From assembly GCA_964030785.1 (NCBI GenBank), contig OZ034975.1:3676855-3740854 (forward strand): a stretch of DNA of 64,000 nt. The letters are read 5' to 3'. A program made the position numbers and the translations under genes. The notes under the pieces were generated by a model. That model made no database searches. It had not been told where the DNA came from and worked only from the letters and a program-made list of their open reading frames with translations. This DNA comes from Siderastrea siderea. Lineage: Eukaryota; Cnidaria; Anthozoa; Scleractinia; Rhizangiidae. Shown here piece after piece: positions 44,706-53,149 of the stretch; the stretch's first letter is position 1; every line of letters begins with the position of its first letter.

Positions 44706-47700
44706 CAATCAAAATGGCGTTTGAAACTATGATAAATCAATTCAAGGAAAGTGTCTTGATGACAGCTGTTATGTATTCCATTTGAACCATACTTGTACGA
44801 TTGGTATGACATTTGCTGTGAATTAACTGAATTTAATGCTCTTTTTCTTCGTACCTCGCATGGGTTGAGTTTGCACTTCCATTCCTCATCTTTGCAACCC
44901 TGACACTTTCGTGTAACTGTTGTTTGCTTTAAGGGTTTGGTGTTATATTCAAACTTCTTAATGTTGTCATTGGAGAGAATGTCAGGGGTAATAAGAGAAT
45001 TAGACGTGAAACATATGCAAGGACTTTTTGCAGCAATTTGCATACTCATTTGCTTTAAACCAAAAACATCTTCATGCCATGCTGGTTCTGTTTCACCAGC
45101 AGCAAGATTCCAAAATTTGTATAAGTAATTCAAAAGTAATTCCAGATATTTATCATCTCGCTCAATAAGGAACACTTTAGTACCAACAGGTGTCCATACA
45201 ATGTAGTGACATTGCTGCGTTGACGTACAACACATTTGTAACATAATTTGAGGGATGTGGTTTACACAAACCTTTTTGTATGGAACTGGTTTGCCACCCA
45301 TAAAAGGACATTTCATCTCTAGGACAGTTGTTAGTTTGCCATTTTCCTCTATAATGCCATCTGGGGAAGAACCTAGCCAGTTTTGATTATTGCTGTTCTT
45401 TAAGAACCAAATTCCAGTTTCTTTAACAGTGGCTCCATGTTTGCTTTGAGAAAAGAATTTCTTTAGGTATGTAACTAGAGCACTGTGCTCATTCATAGAG
45501 CCCCACAACATAGCCAGATTTGATTCATGATCAACTGCTTCATTTTGTGAGCCATGCAAATCATTTGATAGTTGATTCCAGTAATCAGTCATTGCCTTTT
45601 TTCCGTACCATCCAAGGGCTGTTGCAGCCTTGCTGGCATTTATTATACCCTTACGGACCTCAAACCACTTGGTGCTTCTTTGTTTAAAGTATTTTGGATC
45701 ATTACTGGCTGTACTGGAAATTGGTTTGTAACATTGGAAATGATCCAGACTTTTTTGTGATAAAGTACTTAATAGCCTTGGCAGTGATATGCCAGCATGG
45801 TACCATGTCTTCTTCACAGTGGGAGGTTTGTTTTGCATAATTGTAGTCTTGGGATTTTTTTGGTCTTCAAATTTTTTAGGACATACAGATTTTAAGTGGC
45901 CCTGTTGGCCACATTGAAAACACTTTTGTTTGGTCAGCCACTCTTCTTCATGTCCTTCTAGACAATCAGAAGCCCAGTGACCTTGCTTATGGCAACGAAA
46001 ACAAATATCTGTTGCACCTGCATTTGTTTCAGCTTTCTTTTGTTCATCTGTTTTTTTAAATTTTTTCAACATTTGTCTTATGGCTGATTCATCTTCTTCA
46101 TGGAGGGGTGAAAGCCCATCTTTGGCTAAATAGGTAACACACCTTCTCTTGGAAAACTTTCTGACAAAAGCAGAAAGAACATCAGTAGATAATTTAATTT
46201 GGGATTCTGGAATGTGGATTTCTCTCAAGAGTTTTTTCCAGTAAAAGCATAATGCCTTTTCACTCTTAATTTTTTTTATTGCTTCTTGAAGTGAGGCATA
46301 AGACCAGTTTCCAGTACAGAAATGTGTTCTCAAAAAAAAGTCAAGTTTTCTAGCAAACAGGGCTACATGTCTATGGTTCTCACTTGCATGCAGAGCAGTT
46401 AGTAGGGGCTGGAAAGTTTGAAGAACTGTAGTAGGTGAAAATAGATCAATATATTCTACAGTCTGTTTAACATGCCTTGATATCTGCATTTTTTCTGCTG
46501 CATCATGAAAGTTTTCGTCAAATTCCCATGGCACAATGTCTTCAGTGGCACTTCCAGAGTTTAACTCAGTAGAACACAATTCCCAGCCATCTTTTTCAGT
46601 AAAGCTATTTGTATTTTCACATGTTAATTTTGGTTTTGATAGGGGTAATGAAACAAGATTAGGAAGAGCAGCCCAATCATAAGAACCACAGGTTCCCTTC
46701 AGGTCTTTCATTTCAGATGATACCAGTAGTTCTGTTTCGAGGGTAGCTGAAGACTCAAAAAACTGTAAAGTGGTTGGTTTTCCTCCTGAAACCCTTGCCC
46801 TTTGAAGTGAAAAGTAATTTTCCACATCATCCTGGCACATGGACTTTGGAATGATGTGCAATTCTGGATAATGCATCTGCACATACTGAACCACCCCCAA
46901 GAAAGCTCTAATGGTTCTTTTTAGATCCTTGTATGTAAGACGAGGAATAAATTTTTTCCAGTGGTCTTTGAGACTGCCACTTGCCTGCGCAGTTGTCTGT
47001 TTTGTCTCCTGGTACCAGCTGTCAAACCAAAACATTATAGAAAGTAACTGTTTATAGCATAAAGGGTCAAGTTCTGTATTATTAAATATTCTAAACAAAT
47101 TGTGGCATTGTTTTAAGTATGTGCGTGTTGCAATTGTATCCTCAGGGGGGAAAGGACCCTTCAGGATGTCTAGTGCCACATCAAGAGAGCAAACAGTAAC
47201 AGCTCTTTTTACACTCATTTTTGTTCGAGGGGTTAACTTGATATGTTTCCAGTTTAACTTTGTTAGGTGGTGTTTGACAACTGGTATCAAATGATCCAGC
47301 ATAATTTTTTTGCCTTGCATCTCAAGGTGCCTGTCAGGATTAACAATGAAGTTTCTTAGTTTTTTTAGCATATGGGGATAATCAGATAGCCACCAAATTG
47401 GTTTATTGTCGTTAAAAGGATTATATGTTACCCAATTTTGTGCTCCTGCTCTGCTAAAAAATGCATGAGAATATGTTGAGCCATCAGAAACACCATAGAT
47501 AATTTCAATTTTTTTTTCATTTTCAAGATGAAGACTGCCAATAGCCTCACATACTTGCCAAACAAGTGAAGAGAGAATTTTATGATTTATTTTATTTAAT
47601 GGAAAAGAAGCAACTGGCCATGAAAAATCCCCCTCTATTGAAGAATAGAAGAATTGGCAGATGAGTTTTGCTTTTGTACTAGATGGGATTAGTTCAATGT

Positions 47701-48388
47701 CATCATCTGTGGTACATGAACTAGGACTAGATTCCTGGTCAGATACAGTGGATGAGGCATCTGAATCACTGGATTCTGGGAAATTGTCAACGTCATTGTC
47801 CTCTTTTTCATTGTTTAAATCATTTGGGTTCATATTGAGTTCACGGTCAATATTTAAGTCTTCAAATCCAACCAATTCTCCCGTTCTTTTACAAAGCACA
47901 ATTCCTTCTTTTATGCTCATCTCATCCCAATGGATACCTCCTATTCCCTTGCAACCCCTTCTTGTCATTTCCTGTACCATTAGTGCAAGATTTTGTTCGG
48001 AAATTGGGGTTGTTGTACTAGCTGCCTGCCTGTATGACTTGGCTGTTTCCCAGCTTGGAATGGGGAGAATGCTACGTACAACATCATATCCTGTTTTACG
48101 ACACTTGCTGGCTATCATGCAGCTCCATTTTATTACAAGGGGATTATATCTCATCCCTTTGGGGTGTGGCTTCTGTTTGTTTTTTGTTACTTTCCCATGC
48201 CTAGCAAATTCCTCCTCCTGACACTTTAATGATTTCAAAGTATCAGTAAGAAGGGCATACAACACTGAATTTTCAGTCAGCCACTGGTTTGTTATGGCAA
48301 TATCCATCAAGTTAGCTAGATCTGAAGAGGTGGGGTTGTAATTTTTGGGAGCGCTTAGGTTTTTTTGCTTTTCTTTTTGGTACAAAAG
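44696..48388 (-). CDS. P-type transposase - zinc knuckles - YqaJ nuclease - start of USP domain
   Basis: About 1,230 codons. P-element-type RNase H core: GGIHWDEMSIKEG (Asp154), YGVSDGSTYSHAFF (Asp301) and WWLSDYPHMLKKLRN (the DPPHLxKxxRN-type motif). CCHC knuckles CFRCHKQGHWASDC and CFQCGQQGHLKSVC at about 790-840. YqaJ exonuclease at about 895-1,085: WFEVRKGIINAS, WGSMNE, SSPDGII, LEMKCP, HIPQIMLQM. At the end GIHNSCHQDTFLE resembles a USP Cys box. There is no ATG at the start: it is in the same frame as the upstream ORF, separated only by one TAA (48,391-48,389). Confidence 0.8.
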   Translation of the reverse strand, partial: LLYQKEKQKNLSAPKNYNPTSSDLANLMDIAITNQWLTENSVLYALLTDTLKSLKCQEEEFARHGKVTKNKQKPHPKGMRYNPLVIKWSCMIASKCRKTGYDVVRSILPIPSWETAKSYRQAASTTTPISEQNLALMVQEMTRRGCKGIGGIHWDEMSIKEGIVLCKRTGELVGFEDLNIDRELNMNPNDLNNEKEDNDVDNFPESSDSDASSTVSDQESSPSSCTTDDDIELIPSSTKAKLICQFFYSSIEGDFSWPVASFPLNKINHKILSSLVWQVCEAIGSLHLENEKKIEIIYGVSDGSTYSHAFFSRAGAQNWVTYNPFNDNKPIWWLSDYPHMLKKLRNFIVNPDRHLEMQGKKIMLDHLIPVVKHHLTKLNWKHIKLTPRTKMSVKRAVTVCSLDVALDILKGPFPPEDTIATRTYLKQCHNLFRIFNNTELDPLCYKQLLSIMFWFDSWYQETKQTTAQASGSLKDHWKKFIPRLTYKDLKRTIRAFLGVVQYVQMHYPELHIIPKSMCQDDVENYFSLQRARVSGGKPTTLQFFESSATLETELLVSSEMKDLKGTCGSYDWAALPNLVSLPLSKPKLTCENTNSFTEKDGWELCSTELNSGSATEDIVPWEFDENFHDAAEKMQISRHVKQTVEYIDLFSPTTVLQTFQPLLTALHASENHRHVALFARKLDFFLRTHFCTGNWSYASLQEAIKKIKSEKALCFYWKKLLREIHIPESQIKLSTDVLSAFVRKFSKRRCVTYLAKDGLSPLHEEDESAIRQMLKKFKKTDEQKKAETNAGATDICFRCHKQGHWASDCLEGHEEEWLTKQKCFQCGQQGHLKSVCPKKFEDQKNPKTTIMQNKPPTVKKTWYHAGISLPRLLSTLSQKSLDHFQCYKPISSTASNDPKYFKQRSTKWFEVRKGIINASKAATALGWYGKKAMTDYWNQLSNDLHGSQNEAVDHESNLAMLWGSMNEHSALVTYLKKFFSQSKHGATVKETGIWFLKNSNNQNWLGSSPDGIIEENGKLTTVLEMKCPFMGGKPVPYKKVCVNHIPQIMLQMCCTSTQQCHYIVWTPVGTKVFLIERDDKYLELLLNYLYKFWNLAAGETEPAWHEDVFGLKQMSMQIAAKSPCICFTSNSLITPDILSNDNIKKFEYNTKPLKQTTVTRKCQGCKDEEWKCKLNPCEVRRKRALNSVNSQQMSYQSYKYGSNGIHNSCHQDTFLELIYHSFKRHFDCSL

Positions 48389-51067
48389 TTAATACCGTTT
48401 TGCCTTTCTTTGGCTCTGGGCAACCATTTTGTGTAGGTTATTGGCCCTAAGTCTTAGTTCAGCATGAGAAAGACTGCTAAATTTGGCATGAGAATTGTGA
48501 GCTGTTTTGGACTGAGAAGAAGATTCACTTTTTTTTGTTAGGAAACGCAAGTTAGAGCGGAGCAAATTTTGGCATTGTTGGCATCTTACTCTTGATTTGG
48601 CAGTTAATTTGTATGAACAAGTTGTACTTCTAATGCACTTAGTAACATTTCCATCCATATCTGATCCCCGACTCTCGACATAATATAAAAAAGTGTCTGT
48701 CTGCTTTCTTTCAGCAGTATCAATCAATGTGGGATCAGTAATACCAGGGCAAACACGTAAGTCATCAACTGTTTTGATTATTAGATTAATGGCAGATTTA
48801 AATATGTTTGACTGAAACATGTTGGGGGGGAGTTTGCCATTATCCACTTGGTTCCCCATGATTTGTACAGTAAACTGACAGATGTCATTTGTTGCTACTG
48901 AGATATTGGTTGGAAGGAAAAAGGCCATTTCCTTCCAGTTAGATATTTCTCTCCCATTTGATGTGTTTGGTTTTGAAAGGACAACCTTAAGATTGTCACA
49001 GGTTGTTTTGGAATGCACAAATGACAATCTCCATGGATAAATATCTGAAAGAACAGATTGAAACATTGTATATGTACATACATATGCATGCTGGGGCTCT
49101 GAGGGGGATTTCCCATTCAAATTTTTCAAAAGCTGAGACAATCCCTCTGTAAAAAGCCCTGCTTGTAACTTTGATGGAAGAGAATTACATTTCTCAGATT
49201 CACTGACTTTGTTATCATTTGAACTGGTACTGGGAGTACAGTTCTCAAGTTTATCCTGCAAGTCTTGTTTGCAGGGCTCAGTTACAAGGTTTGAATGTCC
49301 TTGTTGTTCCTCAAACATTGACTGGGCTTTTTTGTATTGATCTTCTAATTTTACAGCATTGAGAAAAAAAGGCTGACAGGACATGCATATGTAACTTATG
49401 GTTGAGCCATCAGGAGGAGAATCTATAGATTTATAAAGATCACTATGAAATTCAGTTCTGCTTTCAACTGCTTCATCTAAAAAGTTACATGCCACTGTAA
49501 ACTCAGTATTAAATATTGTTATATTGTGTTTATTGCAGATCTTGTCACTTGAAAGACAAACCTCTTTCTTGCATTGTGAACAAGAGACACTGCAAGGAGT
49601 TACTTTGAGAGTGCCAAGTTGGGCATTGCTCCTGGATTTTGATTTGGATGATTTTTTTCCTCTTGAGGGTTTATGTCCTCTGCTTGGCAAAGTGTTGTAA
49701 TGTTTGTCACACACCCTTAGATTTTTAATGTTCTCAAGATCAGTAAGATCATGAGGACTGCATTTTAATTCATATTGTCCAATCATACTGTCCAATTTTC
49801 GTAAACCTGCCTCCTTGTCACACCCCTTAATACAGCACTGTACACCTCCAATTAACCGGCCGTTCATGAAAACAGTTCCAGTTATTTCTTTCAGTAGAAC
49901 AAATTCATTTAAAGGTTTGCCACTACTTGACAGCCAGTATGAATCACTTCTTATGTTCAGTTTTAAATTAATTTGTGCTCTCAAATCAGTGGTAGTAGCA
50001 TATGGTGCAAACATAAAGGAATGTGGCTTTCCTGTTATATCCACAAGTGAAATAGAAATCACAAACCTTTTTGACCTCAAAACTAAACTCAAGAGAGAGC
50101 CTGGGTGCTGAAATTCAATAGATTGTAAACATGAATACCCCAACATTATACCAAGAATGATGTACAGAAAAGGGAAAACTAGGGGCATTTCTATGGGATC
50201 TCTTGAGCTTGCATCAAAACTCTCCCCCATTGCTACTGTAATCACCACAAATGACACCACAAATATAGAATAGGGAAGAACAGATACCACCATTAGAAGA
50301 GCAATTGCTACAACATAAACAAGAACAGAATTAAGTTTGTGGTCCACTAGCAGCTTTTGACTATCAAGGTTGAAAATAATGCAATGGAAGAAAAGGACAA
50401 ATGTGAGCATAATAGTGGGAAGAAAGAATTTTGATGCAAGGCTCCATACATATTGCACCAAAGAGAATTTATGAACTGGCTTAGCTTGTAAGCACAAATT
50501 ATAAACTGGCTCAAGCAGAGACAAACACATCCTTAATATGATGACACCAGGAAATAGTAGAAGTTCCAGTGAATAGTTTATTCCTTTATGATACTTCAAA
50601 ATTTGGTAATAACATGTTTTGTATACCATTTCCCAGCAAAAGGGGGTTATGAGGGTGATGGTAATTACAAAGAAAGAAAACATGGCAGAAAATAAATTGT
50701 TCAGGTCAGGGTTGTGCACTTGTCTTACTTTATACTGTAGTAAAAACAAGGATAACACAAGGGGGGAATACTTTCCAAGCACACTCAACTTTGTTGTTAT
50801 TTGATTTTGGAGCACATTTGATTCTCCAGTGGCTTGTGATTTGGATTTGTCAGTAGATGGAATGTAAATACTGCAGGGAAGCCTTGAAAGCTTTGGGAAG
50901 GCTTGCGCAATGACACCTATTACAACATGGCAACACATGGCAGTTGCCACCATGCACACAATTTGATGACACTGTACTGGAAAAAGCCAGGTTATGTCAA
51001 AATGAAAATCATACACTAAAAGTACAGTCACAATAAATATAAAAATTGCAAAATAATTATTCATCAT
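48389..51067 (-). CDS. Multipass membrane - ubiquitin-like - THAP-like N-terminal part
   Basis: 892 codons from an ATG. Residues 1-315 contain about seven or eight hydrophobic helices. Residues about 335-408 have a ubiquitin-like pattern (FVISISLVDITGKPHSF...YWLSSSGKPLNE...TVFMNGRLIGG), ending with Gly-Gly followed by Val. A C-x3-C...C-x2-H segment (CIKGCDKE...LRVCDKHY, 412-457) resembles a THAP finger, which would bind the transposon ends. A second Cys-rich part (CSVSCSQCKKEVC...CMSC) and a basic tail follow. It is continuous in frame with the transposase part except for one TAA. Whether the membrane segment is truly joined to the rest in mRNA is unknown. Confidence 0.65.
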   Translation of the reverse strand: MMNNYFAIFIFIVTVLLVYDFHFDITWLFPVQCHQIVCMVATAMCCHVVIGVIAQAFPKLSRLPCSIYIPSTDKSKSQATGESNVLQNQITTKLSVLGKYSPLVLSLFLLQYKVRQVHNPDLNNLFSAMFSFFVITITLITPFCWEMVYKTCYYQILKYHKGINYSLELLLFPGVIILRMCLSLLEPVYNLCLQAKPVHKFSLVQYVWSLASKFFLPTIMLTFVLFFHCIIFNLDSQKLLVDHKLNSVLVYVVAIALLMVVSVLPYSIFVVSFVVITVAMGESFDASSRDPIEMPLVFPFLYIILGIMLGYSCLQSIEFQHPGSLLSLVLRSKRFVISISLVDITGKPHSFMFAPYATTTDLRAQINLKLNIRSDSYWLSSSGKPLNEFVLLKEITGTVFMNGRLIGGVQCCIKGCDKEAGLRKLDSMIGQYELKCSPHDLTDLENIKNLRVCDKHYNTLPSRGHKPSRGKKSSKSKSRSNAQLGTLKVTPCSVSCSQCKKEVCLSSDKICNKHNITIFNTEFTVACNFLDEAVESRTEFHSDLYKSIDSPPDGSTISYICMSCQPFFLNAVKLEDQYKKAQSMFEEQQGHSNLVTEPCKQDLQDKLENCTPSTSSNDNKVSESEKCNSLPSKLQAGLFTEGLSQLLKNLNGKSPSEPQHAYVCTYTMFQSVLSDIYPWRLSFVHSKTTCDNLKVVLSKPNTSNGREISNWKEMAFFLPTNISVATNDICQFTVQIMGNQVDNGKLPPNMFQSNIFKSAINLIIKTVDDLRVCPGITDPTLIDTAERKQTDTFLYYVESRGSDMDGNVTKCIRSTTCSYKLTAKSRVRCQQCQNLLRSNLRFLTKKSESSSQSKTAHNSHAKFSSLSHAELRLRANNLHKMVAQSQRKAKRY

Positions 51068-51094
51068 TGATTTTTATTGTTCCCTTTATTGTAT

Positions 51095-51560
51095 TTCTTT
51101 CATTAAATAACCTTAAATAACATTTTACTGTCCTTTTTTTAAAACAAGTACCTTTCACCTAATTAATTTTTACAATACTAAAGCTAATTATTAAATTATA
51201 ATTGTTTGTTTGTTTCTTACAGTAAACTAAATTTAATAAATATTTCTTTATTAAAATAACCTTAAATAATAATTCTTTATTAAATAACCTTAAATAATAT
51301 TTTACTGTACTTTTTTTAAAAAAAAGTTCCTTTCACCTAATTAATTTTTACAATACAAAGACTAATTATTAAATTATAATTGGTTGTTTGTTTCTTACAG
51401 TAAACTATATTAGAAGCATATGACCTTGATATGCTTCTGACTATATTTAATAATATTTCTTTATTAAAATAACCTTAAATAATAATTCTTTATTAAATAA
51501 CCTTAAGTGATATTTTACTGTACTTTTTTAAAAAGTACCTTTCACCTAAAAATTCTGTAC
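51095..51560. repeat. AT-rich tandem repeats, about 175-215-bp units
   Basis: About two and a half copies of a unit containing AATAACCTTAAATAA, TTTTACTGTACTTTTTT and CCTTTCACCTAATTAATTT. One copy has an extra insertion with the palindrome AGAAGCATATGACCTTGATATGCTTCT split over 51,412-51,438. It lies in the 5' noncoding part of the transposon. Confidence 0.8.
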
Positions 51561-52359
51561 AGTACTAAAACTAATTAATTTTTCTTTCTTAAATTACTCA
51601 ATTTTTTTGGGGGGGGATTTTCCAGTTTTATTGTATTGTTTACTTTGATAACTAAAATAAAATAGCGAAGTAAGAAAAGCAAAGCCAGGCACAACTGCAA
51701 TAAAAAGCAAACTCAAGCAACACTGAGGACCCCTCTAAATTATATATACAAGCACTGAAATGAAAGAATCAACACGGCCAGCAAAAGCCACAAAATCCAA
51801 CAGATTTTAACAGGAACCGACGAAGTACACCACAGTAAGCTAGTGAAAAGAAAACAAAAGAACCTGGAAAGAGAATTTACACCAGCCAACTGAAGAAGTT
51901 CGCCAAGGCACGAGCAATAAGTTAACAAATTTTAGACGAAAGCAACACCTTCGCACTCAAACGGAAAGACGTGGATATCGGCTTGGCCAAGCGACACAGA
52001 ACGACGGTGAAATTAAACGTTGATAATCAAGTAGTAAAACCTCCTATTATGAAGCTTTCTGAAGCAAACTGTGTAGTAAAAAGGTGGACGTTTTAAACGG
52101 ACTTCGCTTGTCCCGGAAGCAAAATGGCGGTCCCGCGGTTTGTCCCGTTCAAAAAATAAACCAAATTACAGGATTACGGGAACACAAAACAAGAAACAAA
52201 TTTGACACACAGGCAGTAAAAATTTAAAAGAGTACACACTTACGAGGAATTAGCGAACAGTAGCTATAAAAGCAATAAATCTAATCCTTTCTTGACCTCT
52301 GTCGTGGCGCACCTAAACTCAATCCCGCGTAAAACTGAACAGCGCTCTCTCGTTGCCGT
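51561..52359. other. 5' noncoding part of the P-type transposon
   Basis: No long coding frame. A 62-residue hydrophobic minus-strand frame (51,740-51,928) may be an upstream exon but has no support. The region near 52,100-52,140 contains AAAATGGCGG, mirrored at the other end by AAGATGGCGG. Confidence 0.4.
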
Positions 52360-52376
52360 GTGACGTCATACTGGCA
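52360..52376 (-). repeat. Subterminal inverted repeat, right
   Basis: Reverse complement of 42,236-42,252. Confidence 0.9.
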
Positions 52377-52414
52377 GCGATGAGTCGGTCACGAATAAAC
52401 AACTGGAAACAAAA

Positions 52415-52435
52415 GAGTCACCTCCCCCCCCCCTG
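52415..52435. repeat. P-type transposon terminal inverted repeat, right
   Basis: GAGTCACCT followed by ten C and TG; reverse complement CAG(10)AGGTGACTC. Confidence 0.88.
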
Positions 52436-52443
52436 ACATGTAC

Positions 52444-52858
52444 AAACGAAGTTGTCACAAAGCTTGCCCAAAAGTTAAATGTGCCGATTTCAACAGACGA
52501 TATCGACATTTCACATAAACTCTACAATGGCAAGGATAAACCTAAGAGCATAATAGTCAAATTAATAAGTCACCAAAAGAAGACAGAACTGTACAAGAAA
52601 CGAGTCCAGCTTAAAAATGTGAAGGTTTCCGACCTATTTCCGAACAGTTCCGCAGCTGCGATCACACAGTCTGAACGCCTTTTTATTAATGAGAACTTAA
52701 CACGATACCGTAAACACCTGATGAAGAAAGCAAATCAACGGCGGAAAGACGAGATGCTCCATAGCGTTTGGTCTATGGACGGGAAGATTTTTGTCAAAAC
52801 CTCGCCGGATGGCGTTCCCATAAGAATCTTCTCAGAGCAGGACCTTGAAAACTTATAA
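52444..52858 (+). pseudogene. LINE ORF1p, RRM-like and C-terminal domains
   Basis: About 137 codons in frame with the coiled-coil fragment at 42 kb. It contains DDIDISHKLYN, 'SIIVKLISHQKKTELYKKR' and the C-terminal 'IFVKTSPDGVPIRIFSEQDL', typical of L1 ORF1p (Transposase_22) RNA-binding domains. The gene is interrupted by the 10-kb insertion, so it cannot make full ORF1p. Confidence 0.8.
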
Positions 52859-53149
52859 TCCAAGATGTTTCGGCGCTTAAGCTGCTAGACACCAAACTAC
52901 ATCAGGTATTTCTTTATTCAATTATCACGCATAAGCTGAGGACGGATGGAACACTAACAACTAAACGCCTATGAACACCATGCAAGTGGTCGATTTATGT
53001 GTAATATTGTGTCTCGTTTGTGTTACTGTGTTATGTAGTTCATTACGTTATCCGTTATACCCTTTCTTAGTTAAAAGTTTTGCAGATAGTCGGTTAATTA
53101 ACAATTACTTTTATAGCCCGTTTTTTTCTATTCATTTTTACGTTCCACT

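Larger units (their letters stand above)
42180..52435. mobile_element. P-superfamily DNA transposon, 10,256 bp, inserted in a LINE
   Basis: It starts CAGGG and ends CCCTG, is flanked by an exact 8-bp duplication, and splits the ORF1 of an L1/Tx1-like LINE. The ends share an imperfect inverted repeat (CA + G-run + AGGTGnCTC), and inside them a 17-nt subterminal inverted repeat (TGCCAGTATGACGTCAC). The minus strand codes for a P-element-type transposase. 8-bp duplications and subterminal repeats are P-element traits. At about 10 kb it is far longer than the 2.9-kb Drosophila element because of extra domains. Confidence 0.9.
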
